Shown here one piece after another: positions 25,003-33,246 of a stretch of 64,000 nt of DNA. This DNA is from Bacteroides sp. Marseille-P3684. GTDB taxonomy: Bacteria; Bacteroidota; Bacteroidia; Bacteroidales; Bacteroidaceae. How positions within the stretch are numbered: the stretch's first letter is position 1; each line of letters starts with the position of its first letter. The stretch covers positions 1,481,912 to 1,545,911 of the forward strand of contig NZ_LT985808.1 in the NCBI RefSeq assembly GCF_900291465.1. The letters run 5' to 3'. The notes under the pieces are model-generated. The model made no database searches, was not told the DNA's origin, and worked only from the letters and a program-made list of their open reading frames with translations. The position numbers were made by a program, and so were the translations under genes.

Positions 25003-25482
25003 ATGAACATACGTGTAGGATTCGGTTTCGACGTACATGCTTTGGTTCCCGGACGCGAACTGTGGTTGGGAGGCATACGTTTTGAACACGAGTTGGGATT
25101 GTTGGGGCATTCGGATGCCGACGTACTGATACATGCCATTTGTGATGCCTTGCTGGGAGCAGCCAACATGCGTGACATCGGTTATCATTTTCCGGACACG
25201 GCAGGCGAGTTCAAGGACATAGACAGCAAGGTCCTGTTGGCAAAGACTGTCGGTCTCATCGCCTCAAAAGGCTACCGCGTGGGCAACATCGATGCCACGG
25301 TCTGTGCCGAACGTCCCAAGCTGAAAGCACGCATCCCTGAGATGCAGGAGGTGCTGGCACGGGTCATGGGAGTGGAGACCGACTGTGTGTCCATCAAGGC
25401 CACGACGACCGAGAAACTGGGTTTCACCGGACGGGAAGAGGGCATCTCGGCTTATGCCACTGTCTTGATAGAGAAAGCATAA
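25003..25482 (+). CDS. ispF: 2-C-methyl-D-erythritol 2,4-cyclodiphosphate synthase
   Basis: 159 residues, standard for IspF. Zinc ligands are in FGFDVHAL and GHSDADVLIHAICDALLGA; DIGYHFPDT and TTTEKLGFTGREEGI complete the signature. It converts CDP-ME-2-phosphate to MEcPP with release of CMP. It follows the FAH gene with 35 bp between and closes the run. Confidence 0.95.
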   Translation: MNIRVGFGFDVHALVPGRELWLGGIRFEHELGLLGHSDADVLIHAICDALLGAANMRDIGYHFPDTAGEFKDIDSKVLLAKTVGLIASKGYRVGNIDATVCAERPKLKARIPEMQEVLARVMGVETDCVSIKATTTEKLGFTGREEGISAYATVLIEKA

Positions 25483-25512
25483 GGTTGGGAGCGGCTGTTG
25501 CCTTCCGTCCTG

Positions 25513-25980
25513 TCATTTGTGCTTCTCTTCTCCGATGATGTTCTGGATGTCCTGCAGACTCATGCGTCCGGTGATGACTATGAGGGTGAACTCCTTGGGC
25601 TCGTCCGCCAGGACGACAAACTCGTTGATGCCGTTGGAGTGCTTTTTCAGGAGGATGTCCACCTTCTCCCCATCGTCGCGTACACGTACCAGTGACTCAT
25701 AGCCGTGTTTGGGGGTAAAGCCGGTCACAGCCTCACGTAGCTTTTGGATGACAGGAGCCTTTTCGCTGTTGAGCACCTGGAGGCTTTCCAACTTTTGTCC
25801 GATGCCTTCCAGCTGCAATCCATCGACCTTGATGTCACTCATCATGCTGAACATGGCTTTGGAAACATAGACCGATGTGACGCCCTCCATCTCCGAGAAG
25901 CGGTCAAACAGATTTTCCTGGGCGTAGGTGACGAAAGAGCAGAGCCAGAGCAAGGCTCCGAGTATATACATGCGTTTCAT
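25513..25980 (-). CDS. DUF4252 protein (second of two at this sigma locus)
   Basis: 155 residues with a Sec signal peptide (RMYILGALLWLCSFVTYA, cleavage before QEN). The mature part has the DUF4252 pattern: FDRFSEMEGVTSVYVSKAMF, then SLQVLNSEKAPVIQKL, GYESLVRVRDDGEKVDILLKK and LIVITGRMSLQDIQNII. DUF4252 proteins are periplasmic and of unknown function, common in Bacteroidales beside ECF sigma factors. Its start overlaps the end of the anti-sigma gene by 4 bp, so it belongs to the operon read from 27478 down to 25513. Confidence 0.85.
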   Translation of the reverse strand: MKRMYILGALLWLCSFVTYAQENLFDRFSEMEGVTSVYVSKAMFSMMSDIKVDGLQLEGIGQKLESLQVLNSEKAPVIQKLREAVTGFTPKHGYESLVRVRDDGEKVDILLKKHSNGINEFVVLADEPKEFTLIVITGRMSLQDIQNIIGEEKHK

Positions 25981-26507
25981 TGTGGTAGTTGTTTGATGTG
26001 GTTCAATTGTTCGATTACTTGTTCATGGGCTTTCTCTGTGGTTTGGCTGGCGGTCTGTACGCCTTCCATTCCCCGCCGGAGTCCGTAGGCGAGGATGGAG
26101 AGTGCCTTTTCGGTTTCTCGCTGTGCCTCTTCCGGAGTGGCGCACGTGTCTTTCGGGGTGGGCGGTTGTGCCGGACGCAGGAAATACACTCCCGTACTCA
26201 CGAGCAGGCATATCATGGCTGCCATGCCGAGCAGGCGTCGCCAGTGGATAACGGGGCGGTGGAAATGCCGTTCCGTCTCGTTTTCCTCCAGCCGGTCGAT
26301 GAAAGCCGACAGCCGTTCCTCCATGCCTTCGGGGACTTCAGGAAGGTTCTCCTCCGTCAGCTGACGGAACATGTCACGGTCAGCATGCAGGGCAGGAGGC
26401 ACATCGGTCCGTGCAAAGTATTTCTTCAAGGTCTGTTCTTCTTCGGCAGTGGTCTCTCCTGCATAGAAGCGTGCCAGGAGCTTTTCGATATCATTGGGTA
26501 GCATCAT
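25977..26507 (-). CDS. putative anti-sigma factor with one membrane helix
   Basis: About 176 residues from the ATG pair at 26504-26507. The cytosolic N-terminal part (NDIEKLLARFYAGETTAEEEQTLKKYF) matches the FecR/anti-sigma-like beginning often seen in Bacteroidetes; one hydrophobic helix (LLGMAAMICLLVSTGVYFL, about 97-115) leads into a short periplasmic tail. It is translated together with the sigma factor (its start lies inside the last 17 bp of the sigma gene) and would hold it inactive. No zinc-finger (H-x3-C-x2-C) is visible. The later C-terminal domain of FecR is absent. Confidence 0.8.
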   Translation of the reverse strand: MMLPNDIEKLLARFYAGETTAEEEQTLKKYFARTDVPPALHADRDMFRQLTEENLPEVPEGMEERLSAFIDRLEENETERHFHRPVIHWRRLLGMAAMICLLVSTGVYFLRPAQPPTPKDTCATPEEAQRETEKALSILAYGLRRGMEGVQTASQTTEKAHEQVIEQLNHIKQLPQ

Positions 26508-27003
26508 GGTCCATCCGTTTAAATTGTTCACGTATCTTTTTGCGGGCACGGGAGAGGAGCACGCGGATGTTGGTCGCATTCAGTCCCGTCGCCTGTTCAA
26601 TCTCTTCAAAGGAGCAATCATTGACGTCGCGCAGCCACATGACCCGTCGTTGCTTGTCGGGCAGTTGGTTTATGAGGCTTTTGGCATGCTCCGCTTCGTC
26701 GTGCAGCTCGGTGGTGTGTCCCGGTGAGTCGTCGGTTGCCAGTGTCACCTCTTCGGGCGTACAGGTGTCGGTGTCGTGTATGTTCCTGCGCATCCAGTCA
26801 AAGCAGAGGTTCTTCACCAGCATCACACCATAAGCTTCCGCGTTTTCGACTCCCTCCAGTTCGTTCCGCCTGTTCCATAGTTTTGCGTAAGCCTCCTGCA
26901 CGAGGTCTTCCGCATCCTGTGTGTTGCCCGTCAGACGGAAGGCCGTGTGGTAAAACCGTTTATGGCAGGGGAGGAACCGACGTTTGAACTCAGTGGTGTC
27001 CAT
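26491..27003 (-). CDS. ECF sigma-70 family RNA polymerase sigma factor
   Basis: 170 residues. Region 2 shows as HKRFYHTAFRLTGNTQDAEDLVQEAYAKLWNRR with the DAEDLVQE core motif; region 4 as INQLPDKQRRVMWLRDVNDCSFEEIEQATGLNATNIRVLLSRARKKIRE. The start at 27003 overlaps the end of the upstream DUF4252 gene. It has no additional domains, in contrast to the fusion at 2287. The operon order DUF4252-sigma-anti-sigma-DUF4252 suggests a stress response with the DUF4252 proteins as outputs or sensors. Confidence 0.92.
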   Translation of the reverse strand: MDTTEFKRRFLPCHKRFYHTAFRLTGNTQDAEDLVQEAYAKLWNRRNELEGVENAEAYGVMLVKNLCFDWMRRNIHDTDTCTPEEVTLATDDSPGHTTELHDEAEHAKSLINQLPDKQRRVMWLRDVNDCSFEEIEQATGLNATNIRVLLSRARKKIREQFKRMDHDATQ

Positions 27004-27478
27004 GCTTGTGTCCCGTTTGTTCGTTGACCACCCGGGCAAAGTCGTCTCTGTTGAAGCGTCCCTTAATCTGCACCAGGGTACAATCTTTCTCCTCGCTGTA
27101 GGCAATCAGCAGTTCGCGGATTACCTTGTTCTTGATGCGTGCGTAGATGTGCACCTTTTCGCCGTCATCGTTCACACGTACCATGGTTTCATATCCTTTG
27201 TGCGCCAGTGCCGCCACTCTCCGGTCAAAACGGCGCTTCACACCAGCGGAACATTTCTCCATGTCGAGTACGCGGACGGTCCTTACCTTCTTGGCGAATT
27301 GTTCCTCCGGTTCATTGCCCATGAAGAGTTTGCCCATTGCCGTCACGATTGCCGGGATTTTGACATATTCGGCATTCCGTTCCCTCTTGAATTCATCGAA
27401 TAAAGCGTCGGCTTGTGCCAGGGCAGGCATGCCGAGGCAGAGGAGCAACAAGGTCAGGATGTATGTTTTGATGTGCAT
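26990..27478 (-). CDS. DUF4252 protein (first gene of the sigma operon)
   Basis: 162 residues with a clear signal peptide (KTYILTLLLLCLGMPALA, cleavage before QADA). The mature chain shares the DUF4252 pattern with the protein at 25513 (FDEFKRERNAEYVKIPAIV, VRTVRVLDMEKC, GYETMVRVNDDGEKVHIYARI, CTLVQIKGRFNRDDFARVVNE) but is distinctly diverged, so the two are old paralogues. The C-terminus is His-rich (TGHKHGHH), a possible metal-binding tail. Its last 14 bp overlap the sigma factor start. Confidence 0.85.
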   Translation of the reverse strand: MHIKTYILTLLLLCLGMPALAQADALFDEFKRERNAEYVKIPAIVTAMGKLFMGNEPEEQFAKKVRTVRVLDMEKCSAGVKRRFDRRVAALAHKGYETMVRVNDDGEKVHIYARIKNKVIRELLIAYSEEKDCTLVQIKGRFNRDDFARVVNEQTGHKHGHH

Positions 27479-27515
27479 GGTGTCTTTTTTAGGTTTTAAA
27501 TCTGAATGAACGGTT

Positions 27516-27529
27516 TGAAAGCACTTTCA
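27516..27529. promoter_or_regulatory. palindrome TGAAAGCACTTTCA upstream of the sigma operon
   Basis: A perfect TGAAAG-CA-CTTTCA palindrome 38 bp before the DUF4252 start, inside a longer imperfect one (GAATGAA at 27504-27510 and TTCATTC at 27526-27532). It is a candidate operator or ECF-dependent promoter; no TANNTTTG is present here. Confidence 0.35.
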
Positions 27530-27604
27530 TTCTTATAGACGCAAGTCGTGCGCAAGTTGTTACATTGATGAGCCGATTTTTTATTGGAGCGTCCGGACGA
27601 GGCG

Positions 27605-28366
27605 TCAATGGTCGGGTGTCTTGGTCTCCGGATGCCGGGTTGCACTCAGCTCAATCCGTTCCCACAGCCAGCGGGGAATCAGTCGCCACAATGCCACCAG
27701 CATCCGGTAACGTCCGTCAATGATGACGACACGCTGACGATGGGTGATGGCGCGGAAGATGCGGCGTGCGACGTCGGCCGGTCGCATCAGCATCGGGTAA
27801 TGTCCGCCTTTGAGCAAGTCCGTGTCAACGAAACCCGGACGTATGTCCGTGAAGGAGATGTTCAGGTGCTGGGTGCGGGAGAGTTGGGCAAGGGCTTCCA
27901 GGTAGGTGTTCTGATAGCGCTTGGTGGCAGAATAGGCAGGGGCAGGTCCGAGACCCTTTGTCCCGGCGATGGAGCTGACGACGGCAATCTGTCCGCCTTC
28001 GCCACGTTCCTTGAAATAGTTGAATGCTGCCGTCATCATCCGGGTGAAGCCTTCCACATTGGTACGTACGGTGGCAAGTTCGGTGTCGGCGTCCAGCCGG
28101 GGATTCTGAAACCCGATGCCGGCAACATGCAGGTAGACCTCCATGCCACCCATTTCGTCGATGAGGCTGTGCAAGGTATCGGCGGCATTTTCGTGACAAA
28201 TGTCCATCGTCCGTGTGAACACACGTCCCGGAGCCAGTAGACGGAAGCCTTCAAGCAACTCGCTGCGACGTCCGGTAAGCCCGACTGTCCATCCGTCGCT
28301 GATGAACTGAAGCGCCGTCTCTCTGCCGATGCCCGAGGTAGCGCCCGTGATGATGATGCGTTTCAT
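27605..28366 (-). CDS. short-chain dehydrogenase/reductase
   Basis: 253 residues from the ATG at 28366. The Rossmann TGATSGIGRETAL motif (about 6-18), the middle NxAG-like segment VAGIGF, the catalytic Ser in VVSSIAGTKG and YxxxK as AYSATKRYQ are all present. The C-terminal part (RRIFRAITHRQRVVIIDGRYRMLVALWRLIPRWLWERIEL) resembles that of SDRs acting on lipophilic substrates, with an amphipathic end that might touch membranes. The substrate is unknown. A TAACTTTG box (28397-28404, minus strand) lies 30 bp before the ATG. Confidence 0.88.
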   Translation of the reverse strand: MKRIIITGATSGIGRETALQFISDGWTVGLTGRRSELLEGFRLLAPGRVFTRTMDICHENAADTLHSLIDEMGGMEVYLHVAGIGFQNPRLDADTELATVRTNVEGFTRMMTAAFNYFKERGEGGQIAVVSSIAGTKGLGPAPAYSATKRYQNTYLEALAQLSRTQHLNISFTDIRPGFVDTDLLKGGHYPMLMRPADVARRIFRAITHRQRVVIIDGRYRMLVALWRLIPRWLWERIELSATRHPETKTPDH

Positions 28367-28396
28367 AACCAGTGATAAGTATAGCAATTACGTCGG

Positions 28397-28404
28397 CAAA
28401 GTTA
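28397..28404 (-). promoter_or_regulatory. -7 element TAACTTTG for the SDR gene
   Basis: The plus strand reads CAAAGTTA. It fits TANNTTTG at the normal distance from the start; no -33 partner at standard spacing. Confidence 0.4.
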
Positions 28405-28546
28405 ACCGATTTGTGCCAAAGGCAGATACCGGTGCAGGGACTGAATGTGGCTGCTGACGGCTGTGGTGATAAAATGTAAATAGGATGGTTGATATTTTGC
28501 GGATAATATTCTTTAATGAGGCTGCAAATCTTTTATTGAAATAACT

Positions 28547-28576
28547 TTTGCTATCAAAATGTAAGTAGTATATTTG
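28547..28576 (+). promoter_or_regulatory. promoter of aspA
   Basis: TTTG (28547-28550) and TATATTTG (28569-28576) with an 18-bp spacer, close to the Bacteroidetes optimum. The leader to the ATG at 28699 is about 115 bases and holds a small stem CTGTCA-CC-TGACAG (28640-28653). Confidence 0.7.
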
Positions 28577-28698
28577 CCGCATCATCAGCAGATGATGACA
28601 AGATATGGATTGTTCAACTTCCGCAGGCATGTCCTGACCCTGTCACCTGACAGCGGGACGTGTGCGAAACTTAAGTAGATTATATAAACCTTACTAGT

Positions 28699-30126
28699 AT
28701 GACAACAGACAGTAAAACCCGTGTGGAACACGATTTGCTGGGCAAGCGTGAACTGCCCGCCGATGCACTCTATGGCATCCAGACTTTGCGTGGAGTGGAG
28801 AACTTCTCCATCAGCCGTTTTAAACTCGAATACTATCCGGCTTTTATCAACGGACTGGCTTACACCAAGCTGGCGGCTGCCGAGGCGAACCACCAGCTGG
28901 GGCTGCTCACCGACGAGCAGTATGCCGGCATCAAGGCTGCGTGTGAAGACATTGTAGCAGGCAAGTATCACGAGGAATTTCCGGTTGACATGATTCAGGG
29001 TGGCGCAGGTACGAGCACCAATATGAATGCCAATGAGGTGATTGCCAACATTGCGCTGTTGCACATGGGACACAAGCCCGGAGAGTATGAATACTGTTCG
29101 CCGCACGACCATGTGAACCGTTCCCAGTCGACGAACGACGCTTATCCTACTGCCATCCACATGGGACTGTATGCCAGCCATCTTGCTCTGTTGCCCCACT
29201 TGGAGGCATTGATTGCCGAGTTCCGTAAACGGGGCGATGACTTTGCCAACATTGTCAAGATGGGTCGTACGCAGTTGGAGGATGCCGTCCCCATGACACT
29301 CGGGCAGACCTTCTACGGCTTTGCCAGCATCCTTTCCGACGAACTGCTCCACCTGAATGAAGCTGCTGCCGACTTCCTGACGGTGAATCTGGGAGCTACC
29401 GCCATCGGTACAGGTATCTGTTCCGAGCCGGGATATGCCGAGAAGGCTGTGGAGGCATTGGCACGCATCACCGGCTGGAAGGTTCAGCTGGCGAAGGATT
29501 GGGTCGGCGCAACGTCGGACACTTCCTGCATGGTGGGTTACATGTCGGCATTGAAACGTGTGGCAGTGAAGATGAGCAAAATCAGCAATGACCTCCGTCT
29601 GTTGGCCAGCGGACCGCGTTGTGGTTTGGGCGAAATCAACTTGCCTGCCCGTCAGCCCGGGTCGTCCATCATGCCGGGTAAGGTCAATCCGGTCATTCCG
29701 GAGGTAGTCAGCCAGGTAGCCTTTAAGGTCATTGGCAACGAGCTGTGTGTGACGATGGCGGGTGAGGCCTCGCAGATGGAGCTGAATGCCATGGAACCTG
29801 TCATGGCACAGTGCTGCTTCGAGTCGGTAGACCTGATGTGCAACGCCTTTGATACGCTCCGTACCCTGTGCGTGGAAGGCATCACGGCAAATCCCGAACA
29901 TTGTCAGGCGGAGGTGCGCAACAGCATCGGTATCGTTACGGCTCTGAATCCCTACATCGGTTACGACCATTCCACGAACATTGCCAAGAAAGCCTTGGAG
30001 ACTGGACGCAGTGTCTATGACCTCGTGCTGGAGGAGGGCATCCTGACTCAGGAAGACCTGGATACCATCCTTGACCCGAAAAATATGATTCGGCCCGTGA
30101 AGCTCGATATCCGGGCTAGAAAATAA
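28699..30126 (+). CDS. aspA: aspartate ammonia-lyase
   Basis: 475 residues, the family length. The N-terminal VEHDLLGKRELPADALYGIQTLRG, the substrate segment GAGTSTNMNANEVIAN, and the signature GSSIMPGKVNPV with the mobile loop are all visible; TCGQTFYG-like TLGQTFYGF is present. It converts L-aspartate to fumarate and ammonia; in Bacteroidales it feeds fumarate respiration, matching the aspartate aminotransferase and Rex in the window. Fumarase class II is the alternative, but VEHDLLGK and 475 residues favour AspA. Confidence 0.93.
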   Translation: MTTDSKTRVEHDLLGKRELPADALYGIQTLRGVENFSISRFKLEYYPAFINGLAYTKLAAAEANHQLGLLTDEQYAGIKAACEDIVAGKYHEEFPVDMIQGGAGTSTNMNANEVIANIALLHMGHKPGEYEYCSPHDHVNRSQSTNDAYPTAIHMGLYASHLALLPHLEALIAEFRKRGDDFANIVKMGRTQLEDAVPMTLGQTFYGFASILSDELLHLNEAAADFLTVNLGATAIGTGICSEPGYAEKAVEALARITGWKVQLAKDWVGATSDTSCMVGYMSALKRVAVKMSKISNDLRLLASGPRCGLGEINLPARQPGSSIMPGKVNPVIPEVVSQVAFKVIGNELCVTMAGEASQMELNAMEPVMAQCCFESVDLMCNAFDTLRTLCVEGITANPEHCQAEVRNSIGIVTALNPYIGYDHSTNIAKKALETGRSVYDLVLEEGILTQEDLDTILDPKNMIRPVKLDIRARK

Positions 30127-30154
30127 GCGAAGACTGTCTTTCCCAAATGCTGGA

Positions 30155-30203
30155 GAAGGGTACATCGAAATGAGCATCGTGCTTGTTGGGATGTACCCTT
30201 TTC
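30155..30203 (+). terminator. terminator after aspA
   Basis: Arms AAGGGTACATC (30156-30166) and GATGTACCCTT (30190-30200) pair over 11 bp, followed by TTTCTTTTT. Confidence 0.85.
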
Positions 30204-30238
30204 TTTTTGGGACGTATCGGCTTTAGAAGGAAAAACAC

Positions 30239-30246
30239 TACTTTTG
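30239..30246 (+). promoter_or_regulatory. -7 element TACTTTTG for the sugar kinase gene
   Basis: TACTTTTG fits TANNTTTG and lies 48 bp before the ATG at 30295; -33 is not clear. Confidence 0.45.
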
Positions 30247-30294
30247 CTTCGGCTAACCCTGTCTTTGGCCAAATCATTAGGTTTTGAGACAATC

Positions 30295-31173
30295 ATGAAT
30301 AATCTCGTTATTGGAATGGGAGAGGCGTTGTGGGACGTCCTTCCCGATGGAAAGAAACTGGGCGGTGCACCCGCCAACTTCGTCTATCATGCCGCTCAGT
30401 TCGGACTCGACAGCTGTGTGGTGAGTGCCGTCGGCGATGACAAGCTCGGGCATGAGCTGCTCGACGGCTTGCAGAGTCGGGGCGTACGTTGCCTGATCGA
30501 GCAGGTGCCCTATCCCACAGGGACGGTGCTGGTGGAACTCGATGAGGCGGGTATCCCGTGCTACACCATCAAGGAGAATGTGGCGTGGGACAACATCCCC
30601 TTCACGCCGCAGCTGGAGAGCCTGGCACGGCAGACACGGGCTGTCAGCTTCGGTTCGCTTGCCCAGCGCAGTGTCGTTTCGCGGGAGACCATCAACCGGT
30701 TCCTGGACCTGATGCCGGAGGGAGACGACCGCCTGAAGATTTTCGATGTGAATCTGCGCCAGAGCTTCTACACCAAGGAGGTGCTGTGCAACTCGATGCG
30801 CCGGTGCAATGTGCTGAAGATAAACGATGAGGAACTCGTTGCTGTGAGCCGCATGTTCGGCTATCCGGGCATAGACCTGCAGGACAAGTGTTGGCTGCTG
30901 ATGGGGAAATACAACCTGAAGATGCTCATCCTCACCTGTGGGGTGAACGGGAGCTATGTCTTCACGCCCGGCCACTGTTCGTTTGTCGATACGCCGAAGG
31001 TCGATGTGGTGGATACGGTGGGAGCCGGAGACTCCTTTACGGCAGCCTTCGTTTCGTCCGTGCTCCTGGGACGTTCGGTGGATGAGGCACACCGGCGTGC
31101 CGTGGAAGTGTCGGCGTATGTATGTACACAGCATGGCGCCATGCCGCTCCTGCCGGAGTCACTGACCCGGTAG
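30295..31173 (+). CDS. PfkB-family carbohydrate kinase (fructokinase-like)
   Basis: 292 residues. The start MNNLVIGMGEALWDVLPDGKKLGGAPANFVYHAAQFG is characteristic of bacterial fructokinases; the C-terminal DTVGAGDSFTAAFV motif holds the catalytic Asp and anion hole. It phosphorylates a hexose or a related sugar with ATP; fructose is the best guess by N-terminal pattern. It lies between two terminators as a single-gene unit. An upstream extension to 30244 overlaps the promoter element. Confidence 0.9.
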   Translation: MNNLVIGMGEALWDVLPDGKKLGGAPANFVYHAAQFGLDSCVVSAVGDDKLGHELLDGLQSRGVRCLIEQVPYPTGTVLVELDEAGIPCYTIKENVAWDNIPFTPQLESLARQTRAVSFGSLAQRSVVSRETINRFLDLMPEGDDRLKIFDVNLRQSFYTKEVLCNSMRRCNVLKINDEELVAVSRMFGYPGIDLQDKCWLLMGKYNLKMLILTCGVNGSYVFTPGHCSFVDTPKVDVVDTVGAGDSFTAAFVSSVLLGRSVDEAHRRAVEVSAYVCTQHGAMPLLPESLTR

Positions 31174-31208
31174 CTGAAAGTCCCAAGAACCGGTTTGGCT
31201 TGAAACGG

Positions 31209-31249
31209 AAAGCCCGCCACGGATGCCTGATGACTCCGTGGCGGGCTTT
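31209..31249. terminator. bidirectional terminator between the sugar kinase and the aminotransferase
   Basis: Arms AAAGCCCGCCACGGA (31209-31223) and TCCGTGGCGGGCTTT (31235-31249) are perfect over 15 bp with an 11-base loop. Confidence 0.92.
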
Positions 31250-31272
31250 GCTTATCGTACGGGTTGCCTTAT

Positions 31273-32466
31273 TTATTTCAGTTTGGCAAGTGCCTCCTTG
31301 ATGCGGCGCATCGCCTCGACAATGTTCTCATCGGAAGTGGCATAGCTCATACGGATGCACTCGGGAGCACCGAAGGCGCCACCGCCCACACATGCTACGT
31401 GTGCCACCTCGAGCAGGTACATGGCGAGGTCGGCTGCATTCTCAATCTTGCGTCCGTCAGCCTCCTTACCGAAGTAGAAGTCGCACTTGGGGAAGAGGTA
31501 GAAAGCTCCTTGCGGTACGTTCACCTCGAAGCCCGGAACCTCCTTGGCAAGCTTGACGATGAGGTCGCGGCGGCGTTCGAATGCCTGACGCATCTTCTCC
31601 ACCTCATCCTGCGGTCCGGTGTAGGCAGCCTCGGCAGCCTTCTGCGACACGGAGCAAGGTCCGGAGGTATATTGTCCCTGCAGCTTGTTGCATGCCTTGA
31701 TGACCCATTCCGGTCCGGCAGCGAAACCGATGCGCCAGCCTGTCATGGCATAAGCCTTCGACACACCGTTGATGATGATGGTGCGGTCGTGTACCTCGGG
31801 GAACTGTGCGATGCTCTCATGCTTGCCCACGTAGTTGATGTGTTCGTAAATCTCGTCGGCAATGACATAGACCTGCGGATGCTTGGCGAGGACTTCGGCA
31901 AGTCCCTTCAGCTCCTCCTTCGTGTAGACCGAGCCGGTCGGGTTGGACGGAGAGCAGAGGATCAGCGCCTTGGTCTTCGGCGTGATGGCAGCCTCAAGCT
32001 GTGCAGGGGTCATCTTGAAGTCCTGCTCGATGCCGGCACGGACGATGACGGGCGTGCCGTCGGCCAGTTTCACCATCTCGGTGTAGCTCACCCAGTAGGG
32101 AGCGGGGACGATGACCTCGTCTCCTTCGCCCACCAGGGCCATGATGACGTTGCACACACACTGCTTGGCACCGTTGGAGCAACTGATTTGGTTGGCAGTG
32201 TATTCCAGATTGTTCTCATGCTTCAGCTTGGCAACAATGGCATTGCGCAGGGCAGGATAGCCGGGGACGGGAGAGTAGCGGGAATAGTTCTCGTCGATGG
32301 CTTTCTTGGCGGCTTCCTTGATGTGGTCGGGGGTGTTGAAGTCGGGTTCACCCACGCTGAGGTTGATGACATCGATGCCTTGCGCTTTCAGTTCATTGCT
32401 CTTTTGCGACATGGCCAGTGTTTCCGAAGGGGAAAGGCGGTTCAAACGATCTGATAGTTGGTTCAT
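31273..32466 (-). CDS. aspartate aminotransferase (class I PLP-dependent)
   Basis: 397 residues. The usual fold-type I landmarks: INLSVGEPDFNTPDHI, SNGAKQCVCN, ALILCSPSNPTGSVY, VIADEIYEHI, and the PLP lysine in IINGVSKAYAMTGWRIGF. The subgroup pattern (VGEPDFNTP, YSPVPGYPALR) is that of Bacillus-type 1b aspartate aminotransferases, not the E. coli Ia type. It links oxaloacetate and aspartate with glutamate. Prephenate aminotransferase activity, known in this subgroup, is possible. The start at 32466 leaves 49 bp to the BI-1 gene end. Confidence 0.9.
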   Translation of the reverse strand: MNQLSDRLNRLSPSETLAMSQKSNELKAQGIDVINLSVGEPDFNTPDHIKEAAKKAIDENYSRYSPVPGYPALRNAIVAKLKHENNLEYTANQISCSNGAKQCVCNVIMALVGEGDEVIVPAPYWVSYTEMVKLADGTPVIVRAGIEQDFKMTPAQLEAAITPKTKALILCSPSNPTGSVYTKEELKGLAEVLAKHPQVYVIADEIYEHINYVGKHESIAQFPEVHDRTIIINGVSKAYAMTGWRIGFAAGPEWVIKACNKLQGQYTSGPCSVSQKAAEAAYTGPQDEVEKMRQAFERRRDLIVKLAKEVPGFEVNVPQGAFYLFPKCDFYFGKEADGRKIENAADLAMYLLEVAHVACVGGGAFGAPECIRMSYATSDENIVEAMRRIKEALAKLK

Positions 32467-32515
32467 TTTTCTTCTATATGTTTAGTTGTTAGTATAAAAG
32501 CGATTCGCAGGTCCC

Positions 32516-33217
32516 TTATCCTCTGCGGTCTCCGAGGAAACGGAGCAGGTAGAGGAAGAGGTTGATGAAGTCGAGATAGAGCGTGAGTGACCCCAGGAGG
32601 GCTATCTTCCGGGTGGAGTCATTCACTTCCAGTCCTTCCTGTAACAGCATGCGCTTGATTTTCTGGCTGTCGTATGCCGTCAGTCCGACGAAGACGAGCA
32701 CGCCGATGCCGGAGACGATGAGGCTCATCAGGCTGCTTTGCAGGAACAGGTTGACCAGTCCGGCAATGATGAGTCCGATGACCGCCATCAGACAGAGGTT
32801 GCCCAGGGAGGTCAGGTCACGCTTGGTGAGGTAGCCGTAGACGCACATCACGCCGAAGGTGCCGGCAGTGATGAAGAAGGTCGAGGCGATGGACGATGCC
32901 GTGTAGAGCAGGAAGACGCTCGACAGCATGGCACCGTTGAGCAGGGAGTAGATGATGAACATCAGGGTTGCCGTGGTGAACGAGATGCGGTCGATACGTG
33001 CCGACAGATACCACACCAGTGCCAGCTCGGCAATGATGAGTCCGAAGAAGGTCAGCTTGCTGCTGAAGATGAGGCTGAGGAGCGTCGGAGACTCGGCAAC
33101 CAGCATTGCCATGAAGCCGGTGATGACCAACGCCATCGCCATCCAAAGATACACTTGGCGGAAGAGCGACAGCTGCGCGCTCCGCTCATAGGAACGGGTA
33201 ATCGTGTCCATAGTCAT
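32516..33217 (-). CDS. Bax inhibitor-1/YccA family membrane protein
   Basis: 233 residues with seven hydrophobic helices and a short basic N-terminus (SYERSAQLSLFRQVYLWMAMALVITGF). The last helices with LIVSGIGVLVFVGLTAYDSQKIK and ALLGSLTLYLDFINLFLYLLRFLG carry the conserved Asp pair of the TMBIM/YccA family, whose characterised bacterial member acts as a pH-sensitive Ca2+ leak and YccA interacts with FtsH. The physiological role here is unknown; the Ca2+ ATPase elsewhere in the window offers a loose context. Confidence 0.92.
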   Translation of the reverse strand: MTMDTITRSYERSAQLSLFRQVYLWMAMALVITGFMAMLVAESPTLLSLIFSSKLTFFGLIIAELALVWYLSARIDRISFTTATLMFIIYSLLNGAMLSSVFLLYTASSIASTFFITAGTFGVMCVYGYLTKRDLTSLGNLCLMAVIGLIIAGLVNLFLQSSLMSLIVSGIGVLVFVGLTAYDSQKIKRMLLQEGLEVNDSTRKIALLGSLTLYLDFINLFLYLLRFLGDRRG

Positions 33218-33246
33218 TGTTTATGTTTGATTTAGTGAATGGTCGC

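Noticed and set aside
28585-30177. 530-codon minus-strand ORF
   Set aside because: Antisense to aspA, which has the complete GSSIMPGKVNPV signature and a good promoter.
31264-32454. 396-codon plus-strand ORF
   Set aside because: Antisense to the aspartate aminotransferase; no recognisable protein pattern.
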